Below are positions 15,347-23,159 of a stretch of 32,792 nucleotides of DNA, in pieces. The stretch lies in assembly GCA_007695365.1 (NCBI GenBank), contig REDV01000147.1, positions 1 to 32,792 of the forward strand. Direction: 5' to 3'. The first letter of the stretch is position 1; each line of letters opens with the position of its first letter. Under the pieces are notes generated by a model. The model had not been told where the DNA came from, ran no database searches, and saw only the letters and a program-made list of their open reading frames with translations. Made by a program: the position numbers and the translations under genes. Source of the stretch: Cryomorphaceae bacterium. GTDB taxonomy: Bacteria; Bacteroidota; Bacteroidia; Flavobacteriales_D; SKUL01.

Positions 15347-16430
15347 CGGATGAATCCACGGGTTGGAGGGTCTCAAAGTAATGTACCGGGTGAGGACCAA
15401 TACGCTCCGGATGAAAAATCATCCCCAGATCGCGGAGCATCAGGTGCGGCTCCAGCACCCCACGCTCAAAGTAATCACGCTCGGCGGTATTGCAGTAGAA
15501 AATGCGTCCATCTTCAAACCGCGATAAAAGTTGGAATCGCTCCTGCTCTTCCATCAATGCATCGCGGGTAACTGCGCCTTTGTGGTGCAGAACTTTTCCG
15601 AAGAAATCAGCACCTCCAATGCTGGCAAGTACTTTTTCAAAATCCAGTGATATGTTCTCTGAGCCTTGGTGCGAAGCGAAAGCATATTCTGCACCAGCAT
15701 CGGCCAGCAACTGCGCCATCAGGCTCTCACCCGAGGGCGCGGCCCACTGGCCTTTGTAATAACTTCCCGCAAACACGGTGGGGCGCTCTGCTTCCTCGGC
15801 CAGGGCATCCCGAAAGAGCAGGTATTCGGCTTCCATTTCGTCATAGTGCTCCAGGGCGAGTTCCCAGCTTCCGGTAAGCAAACCAAATACCTTGAGCCAC
15901 TCAGCCCTGCCCAAAGGGTGCTGCTCTGCATACTCGGAGATGGGAACCACAAGGATACCTGCCTCTCGATAGGCATCATACGATGTGTTCCCATAGGGAT
16001 ACACCAGTAAAGCATCGGGATTACTGGCAATCGTCACCTCAAAATTCAACTCATTTCCAACGGATATGCGCTTCACACTTCCGCTCTTCAGCATGGCCTT
16101 AAGGCTGTCATCGCGCACATAGGCATCTGCACCCATGCCTACGAGCCAATGCATGCGGTTTAAAGCGCGCAGGTAGGGAACATGGGTGGTAGAAATGCTG
16201 GCAAGTCGTTCAAGAGGCTTGCCGGAGCGCCAGGTAAAAAGCGTGTCCTGGCGGTTATCCGGATTGTAAAGAACGAGCAAGGTATCCGCGCCACAATCGT
16301 ACAGCGCAAAACCTCTGGCAAAGCTGTTGGGAATAAGCTCACCGCAGGAATCCATTCTCCCCGAAATACTGCACCCCCATACCGAACTGATTAACAGTGC
16401 TGAAAGAACCAGCCGCCAAAAAATCATCAT
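15336..16430 (-). CDS. Importer substrate-binding lipoprotein (BtuF/FepB-like)
   Basis: A 364-residue periplasmic binding protein of the class III (helical backbone) type. Starting at 16430, MMIFWRLVLSALLISSVWGC is a lipoprotein signal with WGC lipobox; the frame is open to 16466, but that adds residues before the signal. Family features include STTHVPYLRALNRMHWLVGMG, the NPDALLVYPYG loop, HPLGRAEWLKVFGLL, PTVFAGSYYKGQWAAPSGESLMAQLLADAGA and the long connecting helix. It is the first gene of the importer operon and probably sits in the inner membrane, delivering the ligand to the FecCD permease. No cobalamin riboswitch fits in the 83-nt gap upstream, so the ligand (siderophore, heme or cobamide) stays open. 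Confidence 0.87.
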   Translation of the reverse strand: MMIFWRLVLSALLISSVWGCSISGRMDSCGELIPNSFARGFALYDCGADTLLVLYNPDNRQDTLFTWRSGKPLERLASISTTHVPYLRALNRMHWLVGMGADAYVRDDSLKAMLKSGSVKRISVGNELNFEVTIASNPDALLVYPYGNTSYDAYREAGILVVPISEYAEQHPLGRAEWLKVFGLLTGSWELALEHYDEMEAEYLLFRDALAEEAERPTVFAGSYYKGQWAAPSGESLMAQLLADAGAEYAFASHQGSENISLDFEKVLASIGGADFFGKVLHHKGAVTRDALMEEQERFQLLSRFEDGRIFYCNTAERDYFERGVLEPHLMLRDLGMIFHPERIGPHPVHYFETLQPVDSSDEP

Positions 16431-16472
16431 GGTGCTAAGGTACACACGATGCCAAAAGTGAACCATGCGAGC

Positions 16473-16494
16473 CTAAGTTTGTTTTGTAACTTAG
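16473..16494. promoter_or_regulatory. Inverted repeat between divergent importer operon and pirin gene
   Basis: CTAAGTT (16473-16479) and AACTTAG (16488-16494) are perfect 7-bp arms around an 8-nt spacer, in the short gap between the divergent starts at 16430 and 16514. The position is right for an operator that controls one or both sides. TAACTTAG (16487-16494) only partly matches a -7 box. Confidence 0.45.
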
Positions 16495-16513
16495 CTACTT
16501 CAACACAGAAAAC

Positions 16514-17650
16514 ATGTCGCATAACAAACTTCCACGAAGAAGTTTTCTCACCCGGTTTTCGCTGGGTGCCGCTTCGTTAATCACGCTTCCGCGTTTGGTT
16601 TGGGGCAAAGAATCCATGCCAGAGGTGCAACCTCCTCCGCACCCCGTAAAATCTGTTCACCCCTTAGGCTTTCAATGGGAAACATCTGATCCTTTTTTGT
16701 TCTGCGCACATCACGAAGACTTTTTCCCAAAGGGAAACGACAACATGGGCCCGGTATCTTCGGTGAGCGACCGCCCGTTGGGTGATGATTTCATTATCAA
16801 AGACGGATTCAGAATGTACCACGGCAAGGTCGTTCCGGGTTTCCCGGGCCACCCGCACCGGGGGTTTGAAACCATTACCATTGTGCGTAAAGGAATGGTT
16901 GACCATGCCGACTCACTCGGTGCGGCAGGTAGGTATGGCGATGGCGATGTGCAATGGATGACTGCGGGTAGCGGGGTGCAACATTCCGAAATGTTTCCGC
17001 TATTGAAGAAAGATGAAGAAAATCCGTTGGAGTTGTTTCAGGTGTGGCTCAATTTACCGCGTAAAAACAAGATGACCGACCCGCATTTTGCCATGTTCTG
17101 GAGTGAGAACATTCCGCATTACAACCACTGCGACGGGAACCAACTGAATACGTTGGTAGAAGTGATTGCCGGCGAAGTAGCGGGCTATCGCGCGCCCGCT
17201 CCTCCACCCAACTCATGGGCCGCCGACCCCGAAAACCACGTTGCAGTGTGGAACATCAAAATGGATGCGGGTGCGCGTTGGGAAATGCCGGCCGCTGCGA
17301 GCGGTGTGAACCGAACGCTGTACTACTATTCGGGTGAAGGTTTGAACATTGCGGGCAAAACCATCCCCCGATACCATCGCGTGGTGGTAGAGGCTGATCA
17401 GAAACTCGTCCTTCAGAACGGAACACAGGAAGCGGGTATTTTGGTGCTTCAGGGAAAACCCATTGGCGAGCCGGTGATTCAGTACGGGCCGTTTGTCATG
17501 AACTCAAAAGCAGAGATTCAGCAGGCGTTTGACGATTACCACCGCACCCGCTTTGGGGGTTGGCCCTGGCCGCGCACCGACCAGGTTCACGACCGAAGCA
17601 AGGGGCGCTTTGCTCAACACGCAGATGGCCTCCTGGAAGTGAGGGGTTAG
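16514..17650 (+). CDS. Pirin family protein with Tat signal
   Basis: A 378-residue bicupin. The N-terminal cupin has the pirin metal site: HPHRGFET (His113, His115) and MTAGSGVQHSE (His157, Glu159), all four iron-binding residues present. Bacterial pirins can act as quercetin 2,3-dioxygenases or redox-sensing partners. Unlike ordinary cytosolic pirins of about 230-300 residues, this one starts with PRRSFLTRFSLGAASLITLP, a twin-arginine (Tat) signal, which implies export after folding with metal. It is divergent from the importer operon, with an inverted repeat in the gap. Its periplasmic substrate is unknown. The export prediction is strong; the catalytic role is not. Confidence 0.92.
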   Translation: MSHNKLPRRSFLTRFSLGAASLITLPRLVWGKESMPEVQPPPHPVKSVHPLGFQWETSDPFLFCAHHEDFFPKGNDNMGPVSSVSDRPLGDDFIIKDGFRMYHGKVVPGFPGHPHRGFETITIVRKGMVDHADSLGAAGRYGDGDVQWMTAGSGVQHSEMFPLLKKDEENPLELFQVWLNLPRKNKMTDPHFAMFWSENIPHYNHCDGNQLNTLVEVIAGEVAGYRAPAPPPNSWAADPENHVAVWNIKMDAGARWEMPAAASGVNRTLYYYSGEGLNIAGKTIPRYHRVVVEADQKLVLQNGTQEAGILVLQGKPIGEPVIQYGPFVMNSKAEIQQAFDDYHRTRFGGWPWPRTDQVHDRSKGRFAQHADGLLEVRG

Positions 17651-17706
17651 GGCATTTTGCGCTTCCGAACGCTCTCACTACCCCATGGAAAGCATTGAAA
17701 AAACGA

Positions 17707-17714
17707 TACTTTTG
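17707..17714 (+). promoter_or_regulatory. -7 box for the sulfotransferase gene
   Basis: TACTTTTG matches TAnnTTTG and ends 21 nt before the ATG at 17736. The nearest TTG (17695-17697) is too close to serve as a standard -33 element. Confidence 0.4.
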
Positions 17715-17735
17715 GGCGTTCAGCCAAAGTGAAGA

Positions 17736-18491
17736 ATGAGTTCCAACCGCGAGTACATCTTTTTCTGGGTTCCCAAATCAGCGGGCTCCAGTATCTACCA
17801 AGCGCTTAGCGAGCACGGTTGTCGTAAGATTATTCTCCACGCCGGGCTTGGGGTTACCGACAAAACAAGAGGCGTCGCCACCAGCCATATTGACATAAAC
17901 TATCTTCTCGATGTAAACATCATTGATAAGGCGTTCTATCAAAGGGCCTTCAAATTCGGGGTGGTAAGAAACCCCTGGGACAGGCTGGTTTCACTCTATT
18001 TCTACACGGAGTTCGACAAGAAGATGAACTTTGATTCATTTGCACGATTGGTTCACAGAAAACTTCAACTCAGAAAGCACCCCTTTTATCGGTCGGTGTT
18101 CAACGGAGGCTCAGGTGGTATATTCCGTCTGTTTTACAAGGCCGTGCTGCGTATAAACCCCGCTTTTACACGTATGATGCCTGTGCCCTTGCCGGGTCCG
18201 TACAACGTAAAGGAGCTGAGTCAATGTGGGCCTCAAAGCGATTGGCTCATTGATGACAGCGGTCAGTTACTCGTAGATTTTCTGGCTCGTTTTGAGAATC
18301 TCGCTGAATTAGAGGAGCGACTTGTGCATGAACTTGATATTGCCCTTAGTCTTCCCCATGTAAATGCTACCCGGCGCAGGCAATATCAGCATTATTACAC
18401 CCCTGAACTTGTAGCGCTTGTGGCTGAAGCTTACGCAGAAGACATTGCTCGGTTTGATTACGTTTTTGAGGAAAACGCGATTGAACAGTAA
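17736..18491 (+). CDS. Sulfotransferase family 2-like protein
   Basis: A 251-residue protein with both PAPS-binding motifs of sulfotransferases: the 5'-phosphosulfate loop WVPKSAGSS (11-19, Lys14 and the serines) and the 3'-phosphate motif VVRNPWDRLVSLY (76-88, Arg78 and Ser86). It begins directly at the fold without a signal or TM segment, so it is probably cytosolic, unlike Golgi homologues. The fold and motifs match the sulfotransferase 2 / heparan-type group, which transfers sulfate from PAPS to a carbohydrate or other hydroxyl. No PAPS synthesis gene is nearby. The neighbours (pirin upstream, T9SS cargo convergent downstream) give no clear acceptor. Confidence 0.88.
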   Translation: MSSNREYIFFWVPKSAGSSIYQALSEHGCRKIILHAGLGVTDKTRGVATSHIDINYLLDVNIIDKAFYQRAFKFGVVRNPWDRLVSLYFYTEFDKKMNFDSFARLVHRKLQLRKHPFYRSVFNGGSGGIFRLFYKAVLRINPAFTRMMPVPLPGPYNVKELSQCGPQSDWLIDDSGQLLVDFLARFENLAELEERLVHELDIALSLPHVNATRRRQYQHYYTPELVALVAEAYAEDIARFDYVFEENAIEQ

Positions 18492-18554
18492 ATCTCATGC
18501 ACGAATAAAAGTTTCGACCTCCCAATAGAGCATCAGCTGAATCCCATTTCAAAT

Positions 18555-20975
18555 CTACCTGAGTATTTGCACATTTCCTTTGCACAGATCCTTAAAGAGA
18601 GGGTTATTACAATCAATCTGAGGAGATTCAAACACATAAAAGTACACGCCGTCAGCGAGGTCATTTCCATTTTCATCGCGCCCCATAAATGGTGCTCCCT
18701 GCGATGTCATTTCGTACACCTTCTTGCCCCATCGGTTGAAAAAAGTTATACGGTATGTCAAGCAGTCGTCATCCTCGGGCATGAGCCCAAAACGGTCGTT
18801 GATACCATCCATGTTTGGAGTGATAACGTTTGGCAACTGATAGGCTCCCAACTCGAGACCGGCCTCTAATTCCACCTCAAGACTTACGCTGTAAGGGCAA
18901 TCCGCAGGGTTGATGGCCGTAAGTGTAATGAAATAGGAGCCTGACTCCGGCACATCAAGCTGGGCATTGAAAGAAGTTGCAAATACTGTGGGGTCTTCCT
19001 CGCCAACAGACCAGATGTAACTGTTCTCCTGTTCGGGATCGTCGGTGAGATTGGTGAAGTTGGCTACACCCAAACAGCCCGACTCCCAGGTAAACTCCGG
19101 AAACACGGGTGGAGCAATGCTGTACTCATGCACGGTGCTGTTGCTGCATCCGTTCTCATCCGTGTAATCGTAGGTTACGGTGAAATTTCCGGGAGGTGCA
19201 TTGCTGATATTAAGGTTGTTACCATCCACAAAAGGCCCGGTAAGGGTTCCTCCCGCCGGTAACGGATTAACCGCGATGGTACCCGTTCCAAAACAGTACG
19301 CTGACGCAAGGGGAATGGTGAGTTCCGGGAGGGGATTCACATTCAGAAAGACTTCAATGATACTGTCACAACCTTGGGTTGTAATGAAAGAAATCGAATA
19401 CACACCTGTTTGGTTTGCTGCGGTTCCACCGGGTAGCTGATAAACCTCTCCTTCACATATATCCGCTTCCAGCAGGATCAGGTAAGACGGATGCACGGTA
19501 AGATTTACCTGATAGAGGGTATCACAATCAGCCCCTCCTTCAATAAACACATCGTACAGGCCACCTTCGCTAACCTCTGAGCCATCGGGCAGCGTGTAGG
19601 ACTCACCCTCACAAATTTCCGGGCTCTGAGGTATAGTAATGGTAGGATCCACCTCAAGCGTGACCACATAAGTGCTGTCGCAACCATCAATCGTTTCAAA
19701 AACCACAGTATATACTCCCGCTTCCGAAACATCATTACCATCGGGCAATGTATAGGTATTGTTCTCACAGATGGTTGGGTTCAGCTCAAAAGAATAACTC
19801 GGAAAAACAGTTAGTTCTATCGTCACCAAACTGTCGCAGCCCCCTGCCGTTTGCAACATTACAGGATAAGTGCCAGCCTCTGAAACAACGGTGTTATCAG
19901 GAAGGGTAAAGCCATCTCCAGCACATATATTGGCACTGTCGTCGGTCTCATATGACGGCTGTGTGATGGTGACACACGCCCAAACTTCTTCGCCAGTGTC
20001 ATCAAACACTGATACGCAATATTCCTGTGCACATAATCCTTCAGCCGTTTGTGTGGTTTGGATCTGCGCATCATCCCACTGATACAAGTATGGCGGAACA
20101 CCTCCGGTTACAATGGCAGTTGCGGTACCGTTGCACGAACTGGTTCCGGGGTCTATACACTCGGCATTGCAGGTTCCGTAGGTTGCGGGGCCCGCCCCAG
20201 ACCATGTACCGCCATCCGGCAAGCGCCGAATACTTTGCCCTTGAAACGTAGCCGCACTTACACTCAGCACATACTCTTTCCGGTCTTCAGGGAAATCATT
20301 GTAACTCACCAGTGAGTTGGCTGACTGGCATGACGGAAATGGCGGCACGCATGGTTGCTGTTCTACGTTACTCGAATTAGCCCAGGAAACCGCATCCTGC
20401 GGTTCTCCAAAACTGTCGTAAAAAGCAAACCATCCACCCGCATTGGGAAACCAAAGTCGCGACCCGCCACCTACACACACCTGTCCGGTGATGTTGGCAT
20501 CGTTTTCAACAACCAGCTCAATGGTGTTTCCACCATTTTCAACCAGCAAGTTGGCTGGCACAGGGGCCGCATTCACTCCGCGAATTATCACAAAACCCGA
20601 CGGTGGAACCACGATTCCCTCAGGTATTACATATCCTCCGGGGTATGGAAAAGGGTCATTCGCATTATTGCCCAGATAGTAGCAGGAAATATCTACAGGC
20701 TCACAAAAATTCGGATTGTAGAGTTCAATCCATTCAGCCCTTTGATTAGTGCTCCCACCCCAGAGTGATCCATCACCCGAAAGGGGAGCAATCATCAGTT
20801 CATTGATTAAAATCCCAGGGCCGCTGTAGTCGCATTCAGAGCCAAGACAATTGGTGTTTTCGGTGGTTTCGAACTCTATGGTCATCTGCGCGTAGGAGCC
20901 AATAGCAGAGAAAAGGAAAAATGCCAGTACCACCAACGCAAGGCGGTCGGCACATTTAAACATTATCAGGTTCAT
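18555..20975 (-). CDS. Lamin-tail-domain secreted protein with T9SS type B sorting domain
   Basis: An 806-residue protein from the ATG at 20975; the frame runs on to 21278, but that extension is not signal-like, while MNLIMFKCADRLALVVLAFF...GSYAQ is. After the signal, residues about 52-205 resemble a lamin tail domain (GPGILINELMIAPLSGDG, EWIELYNP, VIPEGIVVPPSGFVII). Then come a Cys-rich linker, four tandem modules of about 50 residues (349-550), an immunoglobulin/PKD-like part, and at 710-806 a type B CTD: NVITPNMDGINDRF and ITFFNRWGKKVYEM, ending in NVQILR. This CTD sends the protein through the T9SS to the cell surface or medium. Probably an adhesin or surface-structure protein; the binding partner is unknown. 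Confidence 0.92.
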   Translation of the reverse strand: MNLIMFKCADRLALVVLAFFLFSAIGSYAQMTIEFETTENTNCLGSECDYSGPGILINELMIAPLSGDGSLWGGSTNQRAEWIELYNPNFCEPVDISCYYLGNNANDPFPYPGGYVIPEGIVVPPSGFVIIRGVNAAPVPANLLVENGGNTIELVVENDANITGQVCVGGGSRLWFPNAGGWFAFYDSFGEPQDAVSWANSSNVEQQPCVPPFPSCQSANSLVSYNDFPEDRKEYVLSVSAATFQGQSIRRLPDGGTWSGAGPATYGTCNAECIDPGTSSCNGTATAIVTGGVPPYLYQWDDAQIQTTQTAEGLCAQEYCVSVFDDTGEEVWACVTITQPSYETDDSANICAGDGFTLPDNTVVSEAGTYPVMLQTAGGCDSLVTIELTVFPSYSFELNPTICENNTYTLPDGNDVSEAGVYTVVFETIDGCDSTYVVTLEVDPTITIPQSPEICEGESYTLPDGSEVSEGGLYDVFIEGGADCDTLYQVNLTVHPSYLILLEADICEGEVYQLPGGTAANQTGVYSISFITTQGCDSIIEVFLNVNPLPELTIPLASAYCFGTGTIAVNPLPAGGTLTGPFVDGNNLNISNAPPGNFTVTYDYTDENGCSNSTVHEYSIAPPVFPEFTWESGCLGVANFTNLTDDPEQENSYIWSVGEEDPTVFATSFNAQLDVPESGSYFITLTAINPADCPYSVSLEVELEAGLELGAYQLPNVITPNMDGINDRFGLMPEDDDCLTYRITFFNRWGKKVYEMTSQGAPFMGRDENGNDLADGVYFYVFESPQIDCNNPLFKDLCKGNVQILR
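19326..19931 (-). repeat. Four tandem protein modules in the type B T9SS protein
   Basis: Residues 349-550 of the host protein contain four copies of a module built as ICEGxxYTLPDGxxVSexGxY, then about 12 residues, then GCDSxxxxxLxVxP. Starts are near residues 350, 402, 454 and 506. The copies differ clearly at protein level, so this is an old duplication and not a recent DNA repeat. Confidence 0.8.
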
Positions 20976-21106
20976 ACGTTTTGGTAAGATTGGTTCACTT
21001 CTCCTTGACGCCGGATATAACAACCGGTTGGTTGGCCCGGACGAAGCGGCAAAATACGAATATTCCGAAAAAAGCGACCTACAACGAAAAAAACAAGACA
21101 AAAAGA

Positions 21107-22531
21107 TCACAGGTAGAACAACGACCAGAGCATAGCAGCACCGATTGCAATCAACGGCGAAACCAGCACCAGGAAAATTCCACCGGGATAAAAATCTCGC
21201 TGTTGTAACAGTCCTGTTCCAAAGGAAATAGCATTGGACGGCGTTGAAACCGGAAGCATCAATGCACTGGAACAGCAAATGGCCACAATCACCGGAACGG
21301 CAATTCCAAAAGGAGCAGGCAAGGCCACGCTAAGCGGAATCAAAATAGAAGAAGCCGCGGTGTTGCTCATTACATTGGACAGCAACACACCTATTAAACT
21401 GAAGAAAAACGCCAGCAAAATGAGTGGCAGGGCCCAACTGAACACTTCATCCATAAGAATTTGGGAGAGACCTACATCCACCAGCGCAATACCCAGGGCC
21501 AATCCACCAGCCACCAGCATGAGCGTATCCCAGGGCAAAGAGCGTACATGTTCCGCATTGATAACCTGGGTAAGTGTGAGAAAAACGATGGGCACTGCAG
21601 AGGTTGCCGCCACTGGTATGCCGTGAATGGGCTCTGTTAACCACAGTGAAACAGTAACGATAAGTGTAACAATTACCGCTATTCTTTGCGAGCGCTGGGG
21701 TCGGTCCTCATCATCTTTACTCGTAATCGGGCTGAGGTCAAAAACCGCTTGCTTGATGGGCAACCTGCGAATGAGAAACTGCCAAAACAAAAACACAAGA
21801 ATCAGCGCCACCGGAAAACCAACCGCCATCCATTCTACAAATGTGATTTGGATGCCCACCTCGGAAAGGGCTCCCACCGCGATGGCGTTGGGCGTACTGC
21901 CGATGATCGTCCCTACGCCTCCTACCGACGCCGCCGCCGGAATACCTGTAAGCAATGCTTTTGAGAAAGGAGCTTCCTTACCGATGCTATGCACCAGCGG
22001 CACAATAGAAGAAATCATCATGGCGGTGGTGGCCGTGTTGGACATCACCATGCTGGCCAGCGCAGTAGTCATCATCAGGCCTAAAAGCAAACGCTCGGGT
22101 CTTTGACCAAACCGCTTCACAGTAAACCGAAACAGTGATCTGTCGAGCTGCACAATACTCATGGCCTTGGCGAGAAAAAACCCACCCAAAAGCAGCCATA
22201 CCACGTTGCTGGTCCATGTGCCTACATACAACTCGGGGGGTGCGCTTTCTTCAAAAAGGAAATCGGTACCAAAACCAAATAACAAAGCGCCGATCAGAAA
22301 AACACCTACCGCAAAGGGGGGAATGGCTTCAGTAATCCATAGTCCAATGGCCAACACCGAAAGAAAGAACACGTAATCTACTGCATCACCGTGCCCCAGC
22401 GACCTGAAAAAATAGGTAACAAGCAGGGCAATGGCCATATTGCCCGTAAAAGAGGAGGTATTGAAGACCCAGTCTAACTTCAGGGTCTTGAACAATCTCA
22501 GTGCCGCACGCCTGCTGTCGTTGTAAAACAT
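21107..22531 (-). CDS. DASS (SLC13-like) sodium/anion symporter
   Basis: A 474-residue polytopic membrane protein of the divalent anion:sodium symporter family, which takes up dicarboxylates, citrate or sulfate. Two inverted repeats each carry the SNT sodium/substrate motif (SNTATT at 164-169, SNTAAS at 389-394) and a matching TPNA-type turn (STPNAIAVG 212-220, STPSNAISFG 429-438). WITEAIPPFAVG (65-76) is a DASS signature. About eleven TM segments are visible. No TrkA-C (RCK) domain is inserted, which argues for the compact DASS type. Specificity cannot be inferred. A -7 box at 22551-22558 precedes it. Confidence 0.93.
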   Translation of the reverse strand: MFYNDSRRAALRLFKTLKLDWVFNTSSFTGNMAIALLVTYFFRSLGHGDAVDYVFFLSVLAIGLWITEAIPPFAVGVFLIGALLFGFGTDFLFEESAPPELYVGTWTSNVVWLLLGGFFLAKAMSIVQLDRSLFRFTVKRFGQRPERLLLGLMMTTALASMVMSNTATTAMMISSIVPLVHSIGKEAPFSKALLTGIPAAASVGGVGTIIGSTPNAIAVGALSEVGIQITFVEWMAVGFPVALILVFLFWQFLIRRLPIKQAVFDLSPITSKDDEDRPQRSQRIAVIVTLIVTVSLWLTEPIHGIPVAATSAVPIVFLTLTQVINAEHVRSLPWDTLMLVAGGLALGIALVDVGLSQILMDEVFSWALPLILLAFFFSLIGVLLSNVMSNTAASSILIPLSVALPAPFGIAVPVIVAICCSSALMLPVSTPSNAISFGTGLLQQRDFYPGGIFLVLVSPLIAIGAAMLWSLFYL

Positions 22532-22550
22532 CCTACCTCTCTAGCGCTGA

Positions 22551-22558
22551 CAAAGGTA
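22551..22558 (-). promoter_or_regulatory. -7 box for the DASS symporter gene
   Basis: On the minus strand TACCTTTG (TAnnTTTG) lies 19 nt before the ATG at 22531. No TTG appears at the usual -33 distance. Confidence 0.4.
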
Positions 22559-22589
22559 GTGAACTCATTGCGATTGACAGTAGATCTGG

Positions 22590-23120
22590 CTAAGAAAGGT
22601 GCTTTCTGTTGGCCGCGTAGAGTGCGATGAAAATGATTGCTATAATGGCATACATGATGGCCATTGCAATCCCAATAAAGTTGAAGCCGTAGAGCACCGG
22701 CGTTACCAAAACACCCAGCACGTTTACTACCACATACAGGTAAAAACCAACCATCCGCAGCTTAAACATGAGGAAGGCTGCTGCTCCCAAAAAAATATAA
22801 TAAACAATATCAACCGTACGGATCAAGGCCATGTTGGCAGAAAGAGTTGTTATAAAGTCCATCAGGCCGGTCATCACCCATTGCGGCATATCGCTCAAAT
22901 CCACACCGCTTTCATCAATGGCCTGATATACCTCGGCTTCCATGTTCACCGACTTTTCGCCGCCAAATAGGGTGTCTTTCAGGTTGGAGAAAAGGTTGTA
23001 CACCACGTTTAGCCCGGTGAGCGCCAACAACACCAACAAAAAGGTGGGCGGCATTTTTGATTCGGAAGTGCGGTATTCGTTGTCCAGATCAGGTGCTTGA
23101 GAGGGGTGTTCAGAGTTCAT
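22590..23120 (-). CDS. Four-helix membrane protein of unknown function
   Basis: A 176-residue protein I do not recognise. A charged N-terminus of about 22 residues precedes a TM segment (PTFLLVLLALTGLNVVYNLF). A hydrophilic loop (about 45-80) follows, with DESGVDLSDMPQWV, then three more hydrophobic segments (VDIVYYIFLGAAAFLMF, VGFYLYVVVNVLGVLVTPVLY, IGIAMAIMYAIIAIIFIALY) and a short basic tail ANRKHLS. It begins 39 nt after the stop of the M61 peptidase gene on the same strand, so the two may be cotranscribed. No catalytic residues stand out. Confidence 0.82.
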   Translation of the reverse strand: MNSEHPSQAPDLDNEYRTSESKMPPTFLLVLLALTGLNVVYNLFSNLKDTLFGGEKSVNMEAEVYQAIDESGVDLSDMPQWVMTGLMDFITTLSANMALIRTVDIVYYIFLGAAAFLMFKLRMVGFYLYVVVNVLGVLVTPVLYGFNFIGIAMAIMYAIIAIIFIALYAANRKHLS

Positions 23121-23159
23121 AGTTGTTGTTTTTTGGTGCGCTAAAAGTAAAAAATTGAC

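Noticed and set aside
16431-16513. Cobalamin riboswitch upstream of the importer operon
   Set aside because: The gap is too short for the full fold, and no B12-box-like sequence is present.
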